Positions 52,621-61,767 of a stretch of DNA of 64,000 nucleotides are shown piece after piece; positions within the stretch are counted from its first letter, which is position 1, and every line of letters begins with the position of its first letter. The notes under the pieces were generated by a model, which was given only the letters and a program-made list of their open reading frames with translations, had not been told where the DNA came from and did no database searches. The stretch lies in assembly GCA_022824495.1 (NCBI GenBank), contig JAJDZU010000016.1, positions 1 through 64,000 on the forward strand, in the 5' to 3' direction. The DNA is from Chloroflexota bacterium. Its GTDB lineage: Bacteria; Chloroflexota; UBA11872. Both the position numbers and the translations under genes were made by a program.

Positions 52621-53661
52621 ATGACTCCGACGCGCATCGTCCCCAGCCCCTACGGCGACGTGAGACTCGGCACTTTCCGCGAAGTTCTATCGCTCCCCGG
52701 CCGTTACCTCAACGACCACTGCCTCATCCGCCACGACGGCCTCTGGCACATGTTCGGCATCACCGGATCGGTTAAGGACCCCACCAAGCGCGAGACGAGT
52801 TTCGCCCACGCCACCAGCCCCGATCTGGAGCACTGGGAGGTTCAGCCGGATCCCTTCAAGGCCACCGGGGTCTGGCCCGAGAACCTGGGCATCATCGCCC
52901 CCTACGTCACCGAGCACCGCGGCCGCTTCTTCATGTACTACAGCGGCGTCGACCAGTGGACTGTTCAACGCCTCTGCCTTGCTACCTCGGACGACCTCTC
53001 CACCTGGGAGCGCTACCCCGGCAATCCGATCATCGTCCCCTCGCTCTCCTGGTGCAAGTGGCCCGGCTACGGCCTCCCGACGCCTGAAGAGCTTGGACTT
53101 ACGGAACCCGACATGGGCGGGCCCGGCCGCCGCAGCTACGCCCGGCAATTTGGTGGCACCTACGGCGGCTGCCGCGACCCGCATGTGCTGCAACTCGACG
53201 ACGGCACCTTCGCCATCTACTGGGTCTCGCGTCTCCAGGAGCAACACGGCCCAAACCGGGTTTGCGTCGCCGCCTCGGTGTCGCCCGACCTCATTCACTG
53301 GCAGGAAATCGGCCCGATTTTCTCCACCGAGGCCTGGCCGTTCGACGAAGAACCGACCCTCGAAGTCGAGTCCCCCTGCGTCATCCGCAAAGACGGCCTT
53401 TACTGGCTCTTCTTCAAGCACGGCTGGTGGACGCACTACGTCTCGTCGCCATCCCCGCTCGACTTCACAGGCCAACCCGTGTCCCGCCTGGGCTTCGCGC
53501 ACGCCGCCGAGGTCTTCAACTGGCAAGACTACTGGTGGATAACCCACTGTTCGGGCGATCCAGCCGAGTTCAGATACCGGAAATCAAATCGTACCCGTGG
53601 CTTGTATCTTGGCCGCCTCGATTGGCCCCAGGGCGGCCATCCGGCGCTTGCCGATGACTAA
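52621..53661 (+). CDS. GH32/GH43-like five-bladed propeller protein
   Basis: The 346-residue protein has propeller-type glycosidase motifs: YLNDHCLIRHDGLWHMFGITG, RFFMYYSGVD, GCRDPHVLQLDDGTFAIYWVS (the R-D-P motif of the GH32/43/68 clan) and LEVESPCVIRKDGLYWLFFKHG. Asp residues in NDH and RDP and Glu in EVESP are candidate catalytic residues. No signal peptide. Fructan or arabinan-type substrates are possible; not proven. Confidence 0.75.
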   Translation: MTPTRIVPSPYGDVRLGTFREVLSLPGRYLNDHCLIRHDGLWHMFGITGSVKDPTKRETSFAHATSPDLEHWEVQPDPFKATGVWPENLGIIAPYVTEHRGRFFMYYSGVDQWTVQRLCLATSDDLSTWERYPGNPIIVPSLSWCKWPGYGLPTPEELGLTEPDMGGPGRRSYARQFGGTYGGCRDPHVLQLDDGTFAIYWVSRLQEQHGPNRVCVAASVSPDLIHWQEIGPIFSTEAWPFDEEPTLEVESPCVIRKDGLYWLFFKHGWWTHYVSSPSPLDFTGQPVSRLGFAHAAEVFNWQDYWWITHCSGDPAEFRYRKSNRTRGLYLGRLDWPQGGHPALADD

Positions 53662-53709
53662 GGTGCGGCTGGCGACTCCGCGAATACCTCAACGCGAGAC
53701 GTCGACGAC

Positions 53710-53871
53710 CTAGCCCCAGCCAAACCCGCTTCGCGACTTCTCGTACGGAAACGGATCGTCACGCGTCCCCTTGGAAGTTTCGTCGCCGCAGGCAACCAAC
53801 ACCACCAGGACTGCGGCGATCAGTGCGGCGGCAATCGTCCGAATGACTGCCGTGCGAGTCCAGGTTCTCAT
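53710..53871 (-). CDS. Tiny lipoprotein (copy 1)
   Basis: A 53-residue protein with a basic n-region (MRTWTRTAVIRT), a hydrophobic core and a lipobox ending VLVAC. Only about 25 residues follow the Cys, ending RSGFGWG. I chose the ATG at 53871 because it begins directly with the signal peptide. A similar tiny lipoprotein lies just upstream (53949-54113) with a related C-terminus. Function is unknown. Confidence 0.6.
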   Translation of the reverse strand: MRTWTRTAVIRTIAAALIAAVLVVLVACGDETSKGTRDDPFPYEKSRSGFGWG

Positions 53872-53948
53872 GCAGTGCGCCACAGGCTGGCCAATCCGGG
53901 CCGCTCGGAGCTTTGGACCTGCGCGCATGCCGCAATCTGTGGAATCTG

Positions 53949-54113
53949 TCAATTCCCCCAGCTAATCCCGCTACGCGGCTGAAAGGCACCGCTCTTCTCG
54001 CCGCCGTAGCGGCTGTCGTCCCCGCCGCACGCGGCGGCAGTCAGAATGGCCGAAGCCGTAAGCAGGGCAAGAACCACCGCCCGCATGGAAATACGACGAA
54101 GAGAAATCGGCAT
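53949..54113 (-). CDS. Tiny lipoprotein (copy 2)
   Basis: A 54-residue protein beginning MPISLRRISMRAVVLALL, with a hydrophobic core and a lipobox TAAAC followed by GGDDSRYGG. The mature peptide of about 26 residues ends PRSGISWGN, echoing the RSGFGWG end of copy 1. An internal ATG at 54086 is an alternative start. The two copies are 77 nt apart on the same strand and look like tandem duplicates. No family is recognised. Confidence 0.55.
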   Translation of the reverse strand: MPISLRRISMRAVVLALLTASAILTAAACGGDDSRYGGEKSGAFQPRSGISWGN

Positions 54114-54306
54114 CGCTGTTGGAAGCTACCGGAATCTATCCGCTTCAGACTAGCAAAGCCCCAAGGGTGCGCCTCACGTAGCTAGCAAGAGCCCCGGCAC
54201 CTGCCATCCGCGCGTGCGCGCGATGGAACTGCTTGACAGAATGCGCAATCTGTCGTGGACTTAGTCCAAGTACGCCGTCTATCCGGAAACGGGTTCTGGT
54301 GATCCC

Positions 54307-54513
54307 ATGGCGGTGAAGTGCATAAACTGCGGAACGCGGCAGCGCCTGGTTCAGGACGCATTCCGCGCCGGCTGGCTCCGGGTCACTGCTGGCGACGGCA
54401 AGACTGTCACGTGGTATTGCCAGATGCACCACCCGAAGCCCGCCCCGCGGCCGCCTCGTGCGCCGTTCCAAACCCCCCTCTCCAGCAACGCCCAGCGGTC
54501 GTCCAAGCGCTAA
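54307..54513 (+). CDS. Small zinc-ribbon-like protein
   Basis: A 68-residue protein with CINCGTRQRLV near the N-terminus and WYCQMHHPKP about 35 residues later. CxxC plus Cys/His pairs suggest one zinc site. The C-terminus is Pro/Arg/Ser-rich. It is isolated between the lipoproteins and the DUF2723 gene. Existence as a real gene is likely but not certain. Confidence 0.5.
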   Translation: MAVKCINCGTRQRLVQDAFRAGWLRVTAGDGKTVTWYCQMHHPKPAPRPPRAPFQTPLSSNAQRSSKR

Positions 54514-54622
54514 CCGGCCGCTAGCTCCTGATTGACCCGACCCTCGACCGAGATTTCTTGGTCGTCAAGCAACCCAGGAAGTCCGACGCTGGCTGCGAAC
54601 TGACTCGCCCGCAGGAATCCCA

Positions 54623-56152
54623 TTGCTAAGCAGCATTTCATCTTCTCTTCGAGGGGTGCTGTCATCCTGGTGGCTTCCAGGCGTCCTGATCACGCTGGCA
54701 CTGGGTCCGTTCTATTGGCTCAGTGCAGTCACACGGGTCGGCGGCGGCGACTGGGGACAGTTTCAGACGTTCGGCTATATGGGTGGTATCGCGCATGCAC
54801 CCGGCTATCCGCTCATCATCGGCAGCATCAATCTAGCGACCCGGGTCATCCGTTTCGGCGACCCGGCGCACGTCGCCAACATCGTCAACGCCTCCTTTGC
54901 CACCGCAGCCGGCGTTGCGCTTTTCTATTCCAGCTGGCTGATCACGCGCTCGCGCTTGGCGGCCCTCGTCGCCACCGTCGTTTTTGCGACCGGTTACAGC
55001 ATTTGGGCGCAGGCAACGCAGGCCAGCCACATCAGCGTGCAGACCCTGCTTCTGTTTCTTGTGGTCCTGGCACTGGCGGCCTACGACGAACGCCCCACCC
55101 CGAACCGGCTCGCCGTGGTCGCCTTGGCCACCGGGCTTTCGCTTACCAACCACGGCCTCAGCGTATTCATGCTCCCAGCCACGGCGCTCGTGGTAGCCAC
55201 CCGACGTTTTCCCGGCATGGCATCCCCGCGCACATTGCTAACCGCCGTGGCGGCGGGACTGGTAGGCCTGACACCCTGGCTGTATGTCCTGCGCGGTCTA
55301 CTCGTGCCGGTGCCTGCCAACCGGCCCGAGAGCATCCAACGCCTCGGTCTCGGTGACGTATGGCACCTGGTCGTCGGCAAGCCCCTCGAGTGGGTGAACG
55401 AGAGCGGCGCGACGGCCCCACCGATCGACGATGACCGCCCAAAGATCCTCATTGAGTGGCCATCATTCGCCCACGACGCGCTCCGCGAGTTCGGCTGGTT
55501 CTGGATTGCTCTGTTGCTCGTGGGCTGGCTGGTCCTGGCACGCCGGCGTCCACGGCTGGCTGGCTGGATTGCCTGGACCGGCCTCGCCACCCTCTGGTTC
55601 GCCCTGGCTACGCCGCCATTTCTCGACAGCGATCGGTACTTCTCAATCGTCTTCGCGCTGATGGCGATCTGCCTCGCCGCAGGAGTCGGCGCTACGATCC
55701 ATGGAGCTGTCTGGCTCGGCAATGCCTGGGCGCCGGCCCAGGGCCGCTACCTCGTTCTCGCTGTCAGTCTGGCCTTCGTCATTGCCACTGGTCTCCGATT
55801 GCACCAACAGCTCACGGGTCCCGCACGGATTAACGTCGTCCGGCTGCGCGAGAACGCCGCCGAGCAGGCTGAAATCGGTCTGCGAATTGTGACAACCATG
55901 GAGCCTGGCGGCGTCTATTTCACCAACTGGACTTCATCCTGGTATCCGCGCTACGCCCGTCATGTCTTGGGCTTTGACCGCGATCTGCGTATCGACACGG
56001 TTGACTTCTGGACGATGGGAATCGATGGTGCGCAGGAGGTTCTCGACAGTGGCCGCCGCCTCTATCTGCAGCGGTCAACGCCCGAGTACGAACAAGCCTT
56101 CACCCTCATCAAGCGCGCCGGAGTCTTCTTCGAAGTCTTGCCCAAAACCTAG
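54623..56152 (+). CDS. DUF2723 membrane glycosyltransferase-like protein
   Basis: The 509-residue multi-pass membrane protein resembles the DUF2723/TMEM260 family of GT-C-type transferases. The first-loop motif is GGGDWGQFQTFGYMGGIAHAPGYPLI. Here the family's acidic pair after the Asp reads W-G-Q, so one acidic residue is replaced by Gln. About ten hydrophobic segments cover residues 15-385, and a C-terminal soluble domain (about 400-509) follows with GGVYFTNWTSSWYPRYARHVLG. It probably transfers lipid-linked sugars to extracytoplasmic targets. TTG start. Confidence 0.78.
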   Translation: MLSSISSSLRGVLSSWWLPGVLITLALGPFYWLSAVTRVGGGDWGQFQTFGYMGGIAHAPGYPLIIGSINLATRVIRFGDPAHVANIVNASFATAAGVALFYSSWLITRSRLAALVATVVFATGYSIWAQATQASHISVQTLLLFLVVLALAAYDERPTPNRLAVVALATGLSLTNHGLSVFMLPATALVVATRRFPGMASPRTLLTAVAAGLVGLTPWLYVLRGLLVPVPANRPESIQRLGLGDVWHLVVGKPLEWVNESGATAPPIDDDRPKILIEWPSFAHDALREFGWFWIALLLVGWLVLARRRPRLAGWIAWTGLATLWFALATPPFLDSDRYFSIVFALMAICLAAGVGATIHGAVWLGNAWAPAQGRYLVLAVSLAFVIATGLRLHQQLTGPARINVVRLRENAAEQAEIGLRIVTTMEPGGVYFTNWTSSWYPRYARHVLGFDRDLRIDTVDFWTMGIDGAQEVLDSGRRLYLQRSTPEYEQAFTLIKRAGVFFEVLPKT

Positions 56153-56247
56153 GTCTTCAGGCGCCAGTCCCGCCCATCGAATGCCCCGCTAGCGGATATC
56201 CTGCCCAGGTCAGCCGGCGCCGCCAGGCAAGAAAGGACCGTCACCGC

Positions 56248-57450
56248 ATGCCTGACACGATCGAGCAGATCACCGTGGCGCCCATTCCCGCCCGCCATTG
56301 GACCGAGCTCGGCCGCAACGCATACACGCCCGAAGGCCTGGGAGAGACCCGCACCGAATGGCTCGTCCGCGCCCATACGTCCGGGGGAGTCGAAAGTTAT
56401 GTCAATGCCAAGCACACCGTTGCAGCGGAAGGCGGCAGCATCGCTCGCCTTGAAGCCGACCTTCGCGAAGTCTTCCTCGGCCGAGAGGTTGACTCGTTGC
56501 TTGAGGTCTCCAGCGGCCATGCCGTGGCCGCCGGCTCGGAGGTGCGTGCGGCGTTAACGGCCTGGGGCTGGATGGACATCCTGGCCGTGGACCTCGTGTC
56601 CCGCACGCGCGGTCAATCGATTGGCGCGCTGCTTGGCCGGCGCCGCCGCGACCGCATTCCGGCCTACGAATCCACCACGTACTTTCAGGACCTCCTCCAT
56701 CCCCAGCGCGGCCTGGCCGAACTCGTCGCGCACGCCTGCCGGGGATTCGCGCACGGCTTTCGACAGTTCAAGATCAAGGTCGGACGCGGCGGACGAGCAA
56801 TGACGCCCAGCGCCGGACTGCATCGCGATATCGATGCCGTCCTCGCCATTCGCGACGCGCTCGGACCGGACGTCAAGCTCATGGTCGATGCGAACTTCGG
56901 CTACGACGACCAGCCCGAGAACCTCGCCGAGTTCATTCGCGCCACCAGCCCTGCTCGCCTCACCTGGCTGGAAGAAATGGTCACGGCGTCCGTTGAGGGC
57001 TACCGGATTCTTCGCGAGCTACAAGCCACCCACTGCCCTGAAACTCTGCTGGTAGCTGGCGAAGTGGACGGCAACCCACCCTCGGGCGCTTTCGTGGACC
57101 TCATCAAGCAGCAACTAATTGACGGCTATCAACCCGACATCGTGCGTATTGGGCTCCTGCGCTGGAAGCAGCTGGAGACCCGCCTGGCTGCAAGGTCAAT
57201 CCTTCCCATCCCCCACAACTTCGGCAACGGCCGCTTCGGCCTCATCGCCGGGCTGGCCCTGGCGACCAGCCTCGACAGCTGGGTATCCCTGGAGGATGAG
57301 CGCATTTGCCCGAATGTCTACGCCGACGATGAGCTAACGCTGGTCAACGGCGCCTATCAAGCTCCCGATGGGCCTGGACTTGGAATCCAGGTCGATGACG
57401 ACGCCTATGCACGCATCGGCGCACCCAACGAGGTGGTTATCCGCGCATGA
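56248..57450 (+). CDS. Mandelate-racemase-subgroup enzyme, probable acid-sugar dehydratase
   Basis: A 400-residue enolase-superfamily enzyme with a complete MR-type active site. Lys175-x-Lys177 (FKIKVG) and metal ligands Asp214 (VDANFG), Glu242 (WLEEMV) and Glu272 (VAGE) are visible. The Asp297 (QPDIVR) and His323 (IPHNFG) dyad is present. This set is typical of aldonate or uronate dehydratases that make 2-keto-3-deoxy acids. The stop overlaps the ATG of an SDR gene by 4 nt, suggesting a joint sugar-acid pathway. Confidence 0.88.
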   Translation: MPDTIEQITVAPIPARHWTELGRNAYTPEGLGETRTEWLVRAHTSGGVESYVNAKHTVAAEGGSIARLEADLREVFLGREVDSLLEVSSGHAVAAGSEVRAALTAWGWMDILAVDLVSRTRGQSIGALLGRRRRDRIPAYESTTYFQDLLHPQRGLAELVAHACRGFAHGFRQFKIKVGRGGRAMTPSAGLHRDIDAVLAIRDALGPDVKLMVDANFGYDDQPENLAEFIRATSPARLTWLEEMVTASVEGYRILRELQATHCPETLLVAGEVDGNPPSGAFVDLIKQQLIDGYQPDIVRIGLLRWKQLETRLAARSILPIPHNFGNGRFGLIAGLALATSLDSWVSLEDERICPNVYADDELTLVNGAYQAPDGPGLGIQVDDDAYARIGAPNEVVIRA

Positions 57451-58484
57451 GAATCCTGATGACTGGTGCCACCGGTCGCATCGGCGCCAACGTCGGCCGC
57501 CGCATGATTGATAACGGTCACAGCGTGCTTGGCTTCACGATTCCCAACGACCCGCAGGCTTCCAAGCTGGCCGCCATCGGGGCCGACGTCACTACAGGCC
57601 ATCTTGAGTCCCTCGATGACGTCCGGCGCGCCATGGCCAACGTCGACGCCGTCTTCCACCTTGGCGCGGCGTTCCAGGCCGGCGGACCCTTCTCGCCCGA
57701 GCAGTACATGCAAATCAACGTCCAGGGAACCTTCAACGTTTTCGAGGCTGCTCGCGAACGCGCAGGCGCCATTCGGCACCTGGTCTTCTCCAGCACGGAC
57801 GCCACCCTCGATAAGTACCCGCCGGAAGGCAATCCCGAAGTCCTGAACGAGCAGTCCCTGACGCAAACGCAGACGGACTGGTACGGCTTCACCAAGATCC
57901 TTGGCGAGCGCCTGGCCGACCGCTACGTCCGCGCCGACGGCCTGCCCATTACGGTATTCCGCTTCCCCTGGGTCTGGGGCGCCGGCGAGTTTCTGGACTT
58001 CCCCCACTTCCGGCTGTCGTACTTTCTCGAGTCCTTCCGCGGCCGCAACGATCCCACCGGGCGACAAACGCTCGCCGCCCTCAAGGCCCTTGATGCCGGC
58101 GACGATCCCCTCGTGATCGCACTCGACGCCAACGGCCGAACCTGGAAGAAGCACACGCTGGACGTCCGCGACATCGTCCAGGCATTCGAGCGCGTGCTCG
58201 GCGTGCACCGAGCCTTCGGCGGCGTCTACCAGCTTGGAGGCCCCGAACCGTTTACCTGGCGCGACGCCGTTCCCGTGGTTGCGGAGGCCCTGGACCGCCG
58301 AGTCGTCGAGGCGCGCATGACGGGCATGCCGCCCACCTTCTACGAGTTCGACCTCGCGGCGGCGCACCGCGACTTTGGCTTCCAGCCGCGGCACCACTGG
58401 CGATCCACGTTGGAAGAAGCCACCCGCTACCGCGACGGCGGCAGCGACTCCATCATCCCGACGGCCGTCGAGGGCGACTCCTAG
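57447..58484 (+). CDS. NAD-dependent epimerase/dehydratase (extended SDR)
   Basis: The 345-residue SDR has the cofactor motif MTGATGRIGANVG and a catalytic Ser/Thr in VFSSTDATLD. The YxxxK motif is in DWYGFTKILGERLA. A C-terminal substrate region follows with GGVYQLGGPEPFTWRDAVPVVAEAL. It probably oxidises or epimerises a sugar upstream of the coupled dehydratase. Start ATG overlaps the dehydratase stop. Confidence 0.88.
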   Translation: MRILMTGATGRIGANVGRRMIDNGHSVLGFTIPNDPQASKLAAIGADVTTGHLESLDDVRRAMANVDAVFHLGAAFQAGGPFSPEQYMQINVQGTFNVFEAARERAGAIRHLVFSSTDATLDKYPPEGNPEVLNEQSLTQTQTDWYGFTKILGERLADRYVRADGLPITVFRFPWVWGAGEFLDFPHFRLSYFLESFRGRNDPTGRQTLAALKALDAGDDPLVIALDANGRTWKKHTLDVRDIVQAFERVLGVHRAFGGVYQLGGPEPFTWRDAVPVVAEALDRRVVEARMTGMPPTFYEFDLAAAHRDFGFQPRHHWRSTLEEATRYRDGGSDSIIPTAVEGDS

Positions 58485-58491
58485 CCGGTTG

Positions 58492-59868
58492 TCAGGCGGC
58501 GGCGAGCGCGGCCGCCTCCCGTCCGGCGATCCGCCCATACGCGACGCCCACGCCTAGTCCGCCCGTGTATCCGCGCGTATATAGCCCGCCCACGTCCGCG
58601 CCGGCGGCAAACAAGCCTTGAATAGGCTCTCCTGCCAGGTCGAGGACCTGTGCTCGTTCGTTGGTATGCGCGCCGCCATAGGTAAACGTGGCGCCCGGTA
58701 GACATCGGATGGCCCGGAACGGCGGCGAGTCGAGCGGCTGCAGCCCACCGCTGCGCGGCACGCTCAGCATCGTCAGATCGTCGTCGGCCGCTGCCGCGTT
58801 GTGTTCGTTCAGCGTGGCCATCAGAGGCCCCGGCGTCACGCCCCAGCGTCGTGCCATCTCCGCGGCCAGCGACTCCAGGTCGGGCGCCTCCAGAATCTCG
58901 CCGCCGGCGTTCCGAATGTTCTCCATGCGTCGATCAACCGCGCCCGGACCCTCCCCCATACCTGTCGCCCGGAGCTTCCGTACTCGTTCGTCAAAAATGA
59001 TGAAGCACAGCGCTTCAGGCTGATGCACAACCGCATGCACCGTCACCTCGTCGCCCAGAAACTCGTCGTCGAACCGTTGCCCATGCAGATTCACGAATAC
59101 GGAATACGGGCTGAAGTCCGGCTTGATACTTGCGAAGTTGTGCACCCCGGTCTTTGCTGGCGGCGCCGGAATCATGTGTCCATAGAATCGACCGAAGGGG
59201 CCCGCCGTCCCAGCGCCAGCCTCCAGAGCGGCCAGAAAGCCATCGCCGGTGCTGTAGGCGTTGCCGCGTACGATCACGTGATGCGCCCATCGCCCAAAGT
59301 AGCGGGCGCGCAGGTCGGGACTTGCCTGAAATCCTCCGGTTGCCAGCACAGCGGCCCGCGCGCCAATCTCCACAGTCCGGCCACGGCCGCGCGCCTCAAT
59401 GCCGCATACCGAGCCATCCATGCCAAGCCGGATCGAGCGCAGACCCGTATTGGTCAGAATTGTCCCACCCGCGGACTCCACACTTCGAGCCAGGTCGTTC
59501 ATGAAGGTCCGAGCATCCGGCAGAAAGTCGTGAACGTAGCGCGCAAACTTGTACGGCGTGGGATCTGGTCGCTCTTCAACTTGCAGGCCAAGCTCCGCAA
59601 ACCAATTCACGCCGTCCAGGTAATTCGCCACGAGAGCCTGTCCCATGGCCGGATTTCCACCCGGCTGCACGCTCAACCACGCGTCGACATTCGCCGCCGT
59701 CCAGGCCGAACCGCCGGAGAGGGCGGCCGACCCGCCAACCTCGGGTGCCTTTTCGATCACCAGCACCGACGCGCCGCGCTCCAGTGCCGTTCGAGCCGTC
59801 GTAAGGCCGCCAATGCCAGAGCCTGCCACGACAACATCCGCCTGAAGCTGATCAATCCCGTCTTTCAT
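58492..59868 (-). CDS. FAD-dependent oxidoreductase (fumarate reductase/ketosteroid dehydrogenase-like)
   Basis: The 458-residue flavoprotein has the N-terminal FAD motif VVVAGSGIGGLTTARTALERGASVLVIEKA and the family's GGSAALSGGSAW. AVLATGGFQASPDLR, RGNAYSTGDGFLAALEAGAG and the C-terminal GLFAAGADVGGLYTRGYTGGLGVGVAYGRIAG follow. It belongs to the FAD_binding_2 group. No haem or signal sequence is present, so it is cytosolic. Substrate unknown. It converges with the SDR gene. Confidence 0.87.
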   Translation of the reverse strand: MKDGIDQLQADVVVAGSGIGGLTTARTALERGASVLVIEKAPEVGGSAALSGGSAWTAANVDAWLSVQPGGNPAMGQALVANYLDGVNWFAELGLQVEERPDPTPYKFARYVHDFLPDARTFMNDLARSVESAGGTILTNTGLRSIRLGMDGSVCGIEARGRGRTVEIGARAAVLATGGFQASPDLRARYFGRWAHHVIVRGNAYSTGDGFLAALEAGAGTAGPFGRFYGHMIPAPPAKTGVHNFASIKPDFSPYSVFVNLHGQRFDDEFLGDEVTVHAVVHQPEALCFIIFDERVRKLRATGMGEGPGAVDRRMENIRNAGGEILEAPDLESLAAEMARRWGVTPGPLMATLNEHNAAAADDDLTMLSVPRSGGLQPLDSPPFRAIRCLPGATFTYGGAHTNERAQVLDLAGEPIQGLFAAGADVGGLYTRGYTGGLGVGVAYGRIAGREAAALAAA

Positions 59869-59993
59869 CTGCTCAGTCTCGCGAGTTCGCGCGTGCGCTT
59901 AGCCTACGGATGCCGGGCCGTAGTCGTCATGCCAACATCCTGCGCTGCCGGGTATCGTGCCCCTGCGCCGAAGGTCCTTTACGGTAAATCGCA

Positions 59994-60374
59994 ATGACTG
60001 ACTCAGCCGCCTCGCCGGCCGAACCGCGCATCGTCCACCTTGGTCAGGGCGTCGCCGAGCGTTCCGACTGGGGAACCATCGAGTGGCTCGCCAACCGCCG
60101 CCTCACCCCCGGATCCGAAATGACGTTCGGCCACGTGCGCCTTGAACCCGGCGCGTCCAATCCCCGCCACCGCCACCCAAACTGTCATGAACTGCTATTC
60201 GTGGTCGAAGGCGCCATCGATCATGAACTCAGCGGCGTCACGGTCCGCCTCGAGGCGGGTGACCTTCTCCACATCCCGATCGGCGCTCCCCACCAGGCCC
60301 ACAATCGCGACGACCGGCCCTGCGTCGTTGTCGTCACCTATTCAACGGAAGACCGACAGACCCTGCCGGCCTGA
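59994..60374 (+). CDS. Cupin-domain protein
   Basis: A 126-residue single cupin. Motif 1 is NPRHRHPNCHELLFVVEGAIDHEL (metal ligands His-x-His...Glu). Motif 2 is GDLLHIPIGAPHQAHN (His). It may be a small dioxygenase, isomerase or sugar-binding cupin. It is divergent from the flavoprotein gene and converges with the SDR gene, so its pathway is unclear. Confidence 0.85.
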   Translation: MTDSAASPAEPRIVHLGQGVAERSDWGTIEWLANRRLTPGSEMTFGHVRLEPGASNPRHRHPNCHELLFVVEGAIDHELSGVTVRLEAGDLLHIPIGAPHQAHNRDDRPCVVVVTYSTEDRQTLPA

Positions 60375-60375
60375 C

Positions 60376-60393
60376 CGCCAATGAGTTTTGGCG
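60376..60393. terminator. Short stem-loop between convergent genes
   Basis: CGCCAA and TTGGCG form a 6-bp stem with a 6-nt loop that includes TGAGTT. It lies between the cupin gene and the convergent SDR gene. Weak candidate only. Confidence 0.3.
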
Positions 60394-60401
60394 CCAGGCG
60401 T

Positions 60402-61388
60402 CTAGGACCAGATCCCGGCCGCCCGGTACCACGCCACCGAGTCGGCCATGGTCTCCGGCACCGGTCGCGCTCGAAATCCAAGCTCGGCCGCGGCCCGCGC
60501 GTTCGAGAAGTACAGGTACCGAGATCCCACGGCCACTTCGTCGGGCGTCAGCGGAGGTTTCCAAGCGAGCCACAGCCCTGGCCGTTCCAACAGGGCCGCC
60601 AACACACGTAGCCCACCCGACGGCAATTCAATCTTCGGGCTGCGCGACCGCATAGCCTCGGCCCCCAGATCCGAGATCTCCGCATACGTCAGGTTGTGTC
60701 CCGTCAGCAGGTATCGCCGCCCAGGCAGGCCATCCTCGGCCATTCTGACCAATCCATCAGCCACATCCCGCACGTCCACCACATTCACGCCGCCTGCCGG
60801 CGCAAATCGGATCGGACCTCGCATCAGCGGCCGCAGCAACTGTTCGGCATGCCGCCCGTGGTCCCATGGGCCCAGAACCGTCCCCGGACAGGCAATTGCC
60901 ACGGGCACTCCGCGTCCGGCCGCCGCCAATGCCAGCCGTTCACCGGCTCGCTTGTGCTCCGCGTACATCAGCCGTTCAGACGCCGGCTGAGCCACGGCAT
61001 CCTCGTCCATCACCTCGTCCGGCTCATCCGCCAGCCCGACAGCCGTCAGCGAACTCGCGAGTACGACGCTCGTCGCGCCCGTGCCCGCCGCCCACTCCAG
61101 CATGTGGCGCGTGCCATCCACGTTCACCGCAAGCTGCTTCGCCTCGTCGCCGCGCCAGAACGACTGGTCGGCCGCCAGGTGAAAAATCCAATCAAAGCGC
61201 GCATCGGGAAACGTGGAGGCATCGGTTACATCGCCAGTGACCCGCGCCACGGGCACGCCGTCGAAGGCGGCATCCGCCCACGGATCGCCCGGCAGCACCA
61301 GCGCTGTCACTGCATGTTCGTCGTCCGCCAGGCGCCGGATCAGTCCCGAACCGATCTGCCCGGACGCGCCCGTCACGAAGCAGCGCAC
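60402..61388 (-). CDS. NAD-dependent epimerase/dehydratase (extended SDR)
   Basis: The 328-residue SDR has CFVTGASGQIGSGLIRRL, a catalytic Ser in VVLASSLTAVG and the YxxxK motif in RLMYAEHKRAGERLA. It also has ACPGTVLGPWDHG. It is the last gene of the right-end minus-strand operon (2-hydroxyacid dehydrogenase, FGGY kinase, class II aldolase, 124-aa protein, SDR). GTG start 4 nt after the preceding stop. Probably a sugar or sugar-acid oxidoreductase. Confidence 0.86.
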   Translation of the reverse strand: MRCFVTGASGQIGSGLIRRLADDEHAVTALVLPGDPWADAAFDGVPVARVTGDVTDASTFPDARFDWIFHLAADQSFWRGDEAKQLAVNVDGTRHMLEWAAGTGATSVVLASSLTAVGLADEPDEVMDEDAVAQPASERLMYAEHKRAGERLALAAAGRGVPVAIACPGTVLGPWDHGRHAEQLLRPLMRGPIRFAPAGGVNVVDVRDVADGLVRMAEDGLPGRRYLLTGHNLTYAEISDLGAEAMRSRSPKIELPSGGLRVLAALLERPGLWLAWKPPLTPDEVAVGSRYLYFSNARAAAELGFRARPVPETMADSVAWYRAAGIWS

Positions 61389-61392
61389 CTGG

Positions 61393-61767
61393 CTAGTCGC
61401 TCGCCGGCGTGTCCTTCACGCTGAAGGAAAGTTCCCCCAGCCCTTGCACCTCAAAGCCGATCGTCACTTCGACCACACCCTCCGGCAGGCTGACGCCCTG
61501 ACCTCCCAGCACAGATGTGCGGTTGAGAGCCAGGCTGAACGGCGATTCCGGTGACACGTCCGCAAACGCGTGGCGCACGCCATCGACCTCAAAGAAGCAG
61601 CTGTCCAGCGGAATCCCGGCCCCATTGACCTTCAGCGGCAGCAGCCGCCGGGCGTATCCCGAACCCAGCGTGTTCTTCAGTTCCAGCTGAAATCCGTCAT
61701 CGGTCCGCTTGAGGCTGCCCCGCACGTATAGCCGTCGCAGCAGAAACCCGGGAACCTGTAGCGGCAT
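61393..61767 (-). CDS. Conserved hypothetical protein in sugar operon
   Basis: A 124-residue soluble, beta-rich protein with the start MPLQVPGFLLRRLYVRGSLKRTDDGFQLELKNTLGSGYAR. I cannot name the family with confidence. Its ATG overlaps the aldolase stop codon (TAATG), so it is translationally coupled to the aldolase. Confidence 0.7.
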   Translation of the reverse strand: MPLQVPGFLLRRLYVRGSLKRTDDGFQLELKNTLGSGYARRLLPLKVNGAGIPLDSCFFEVDGVRHAFADVSPESPFSLALNRTSVLGGQGVSLPEGVVEVTIGFEVQGLGELSFSVKDTPASD

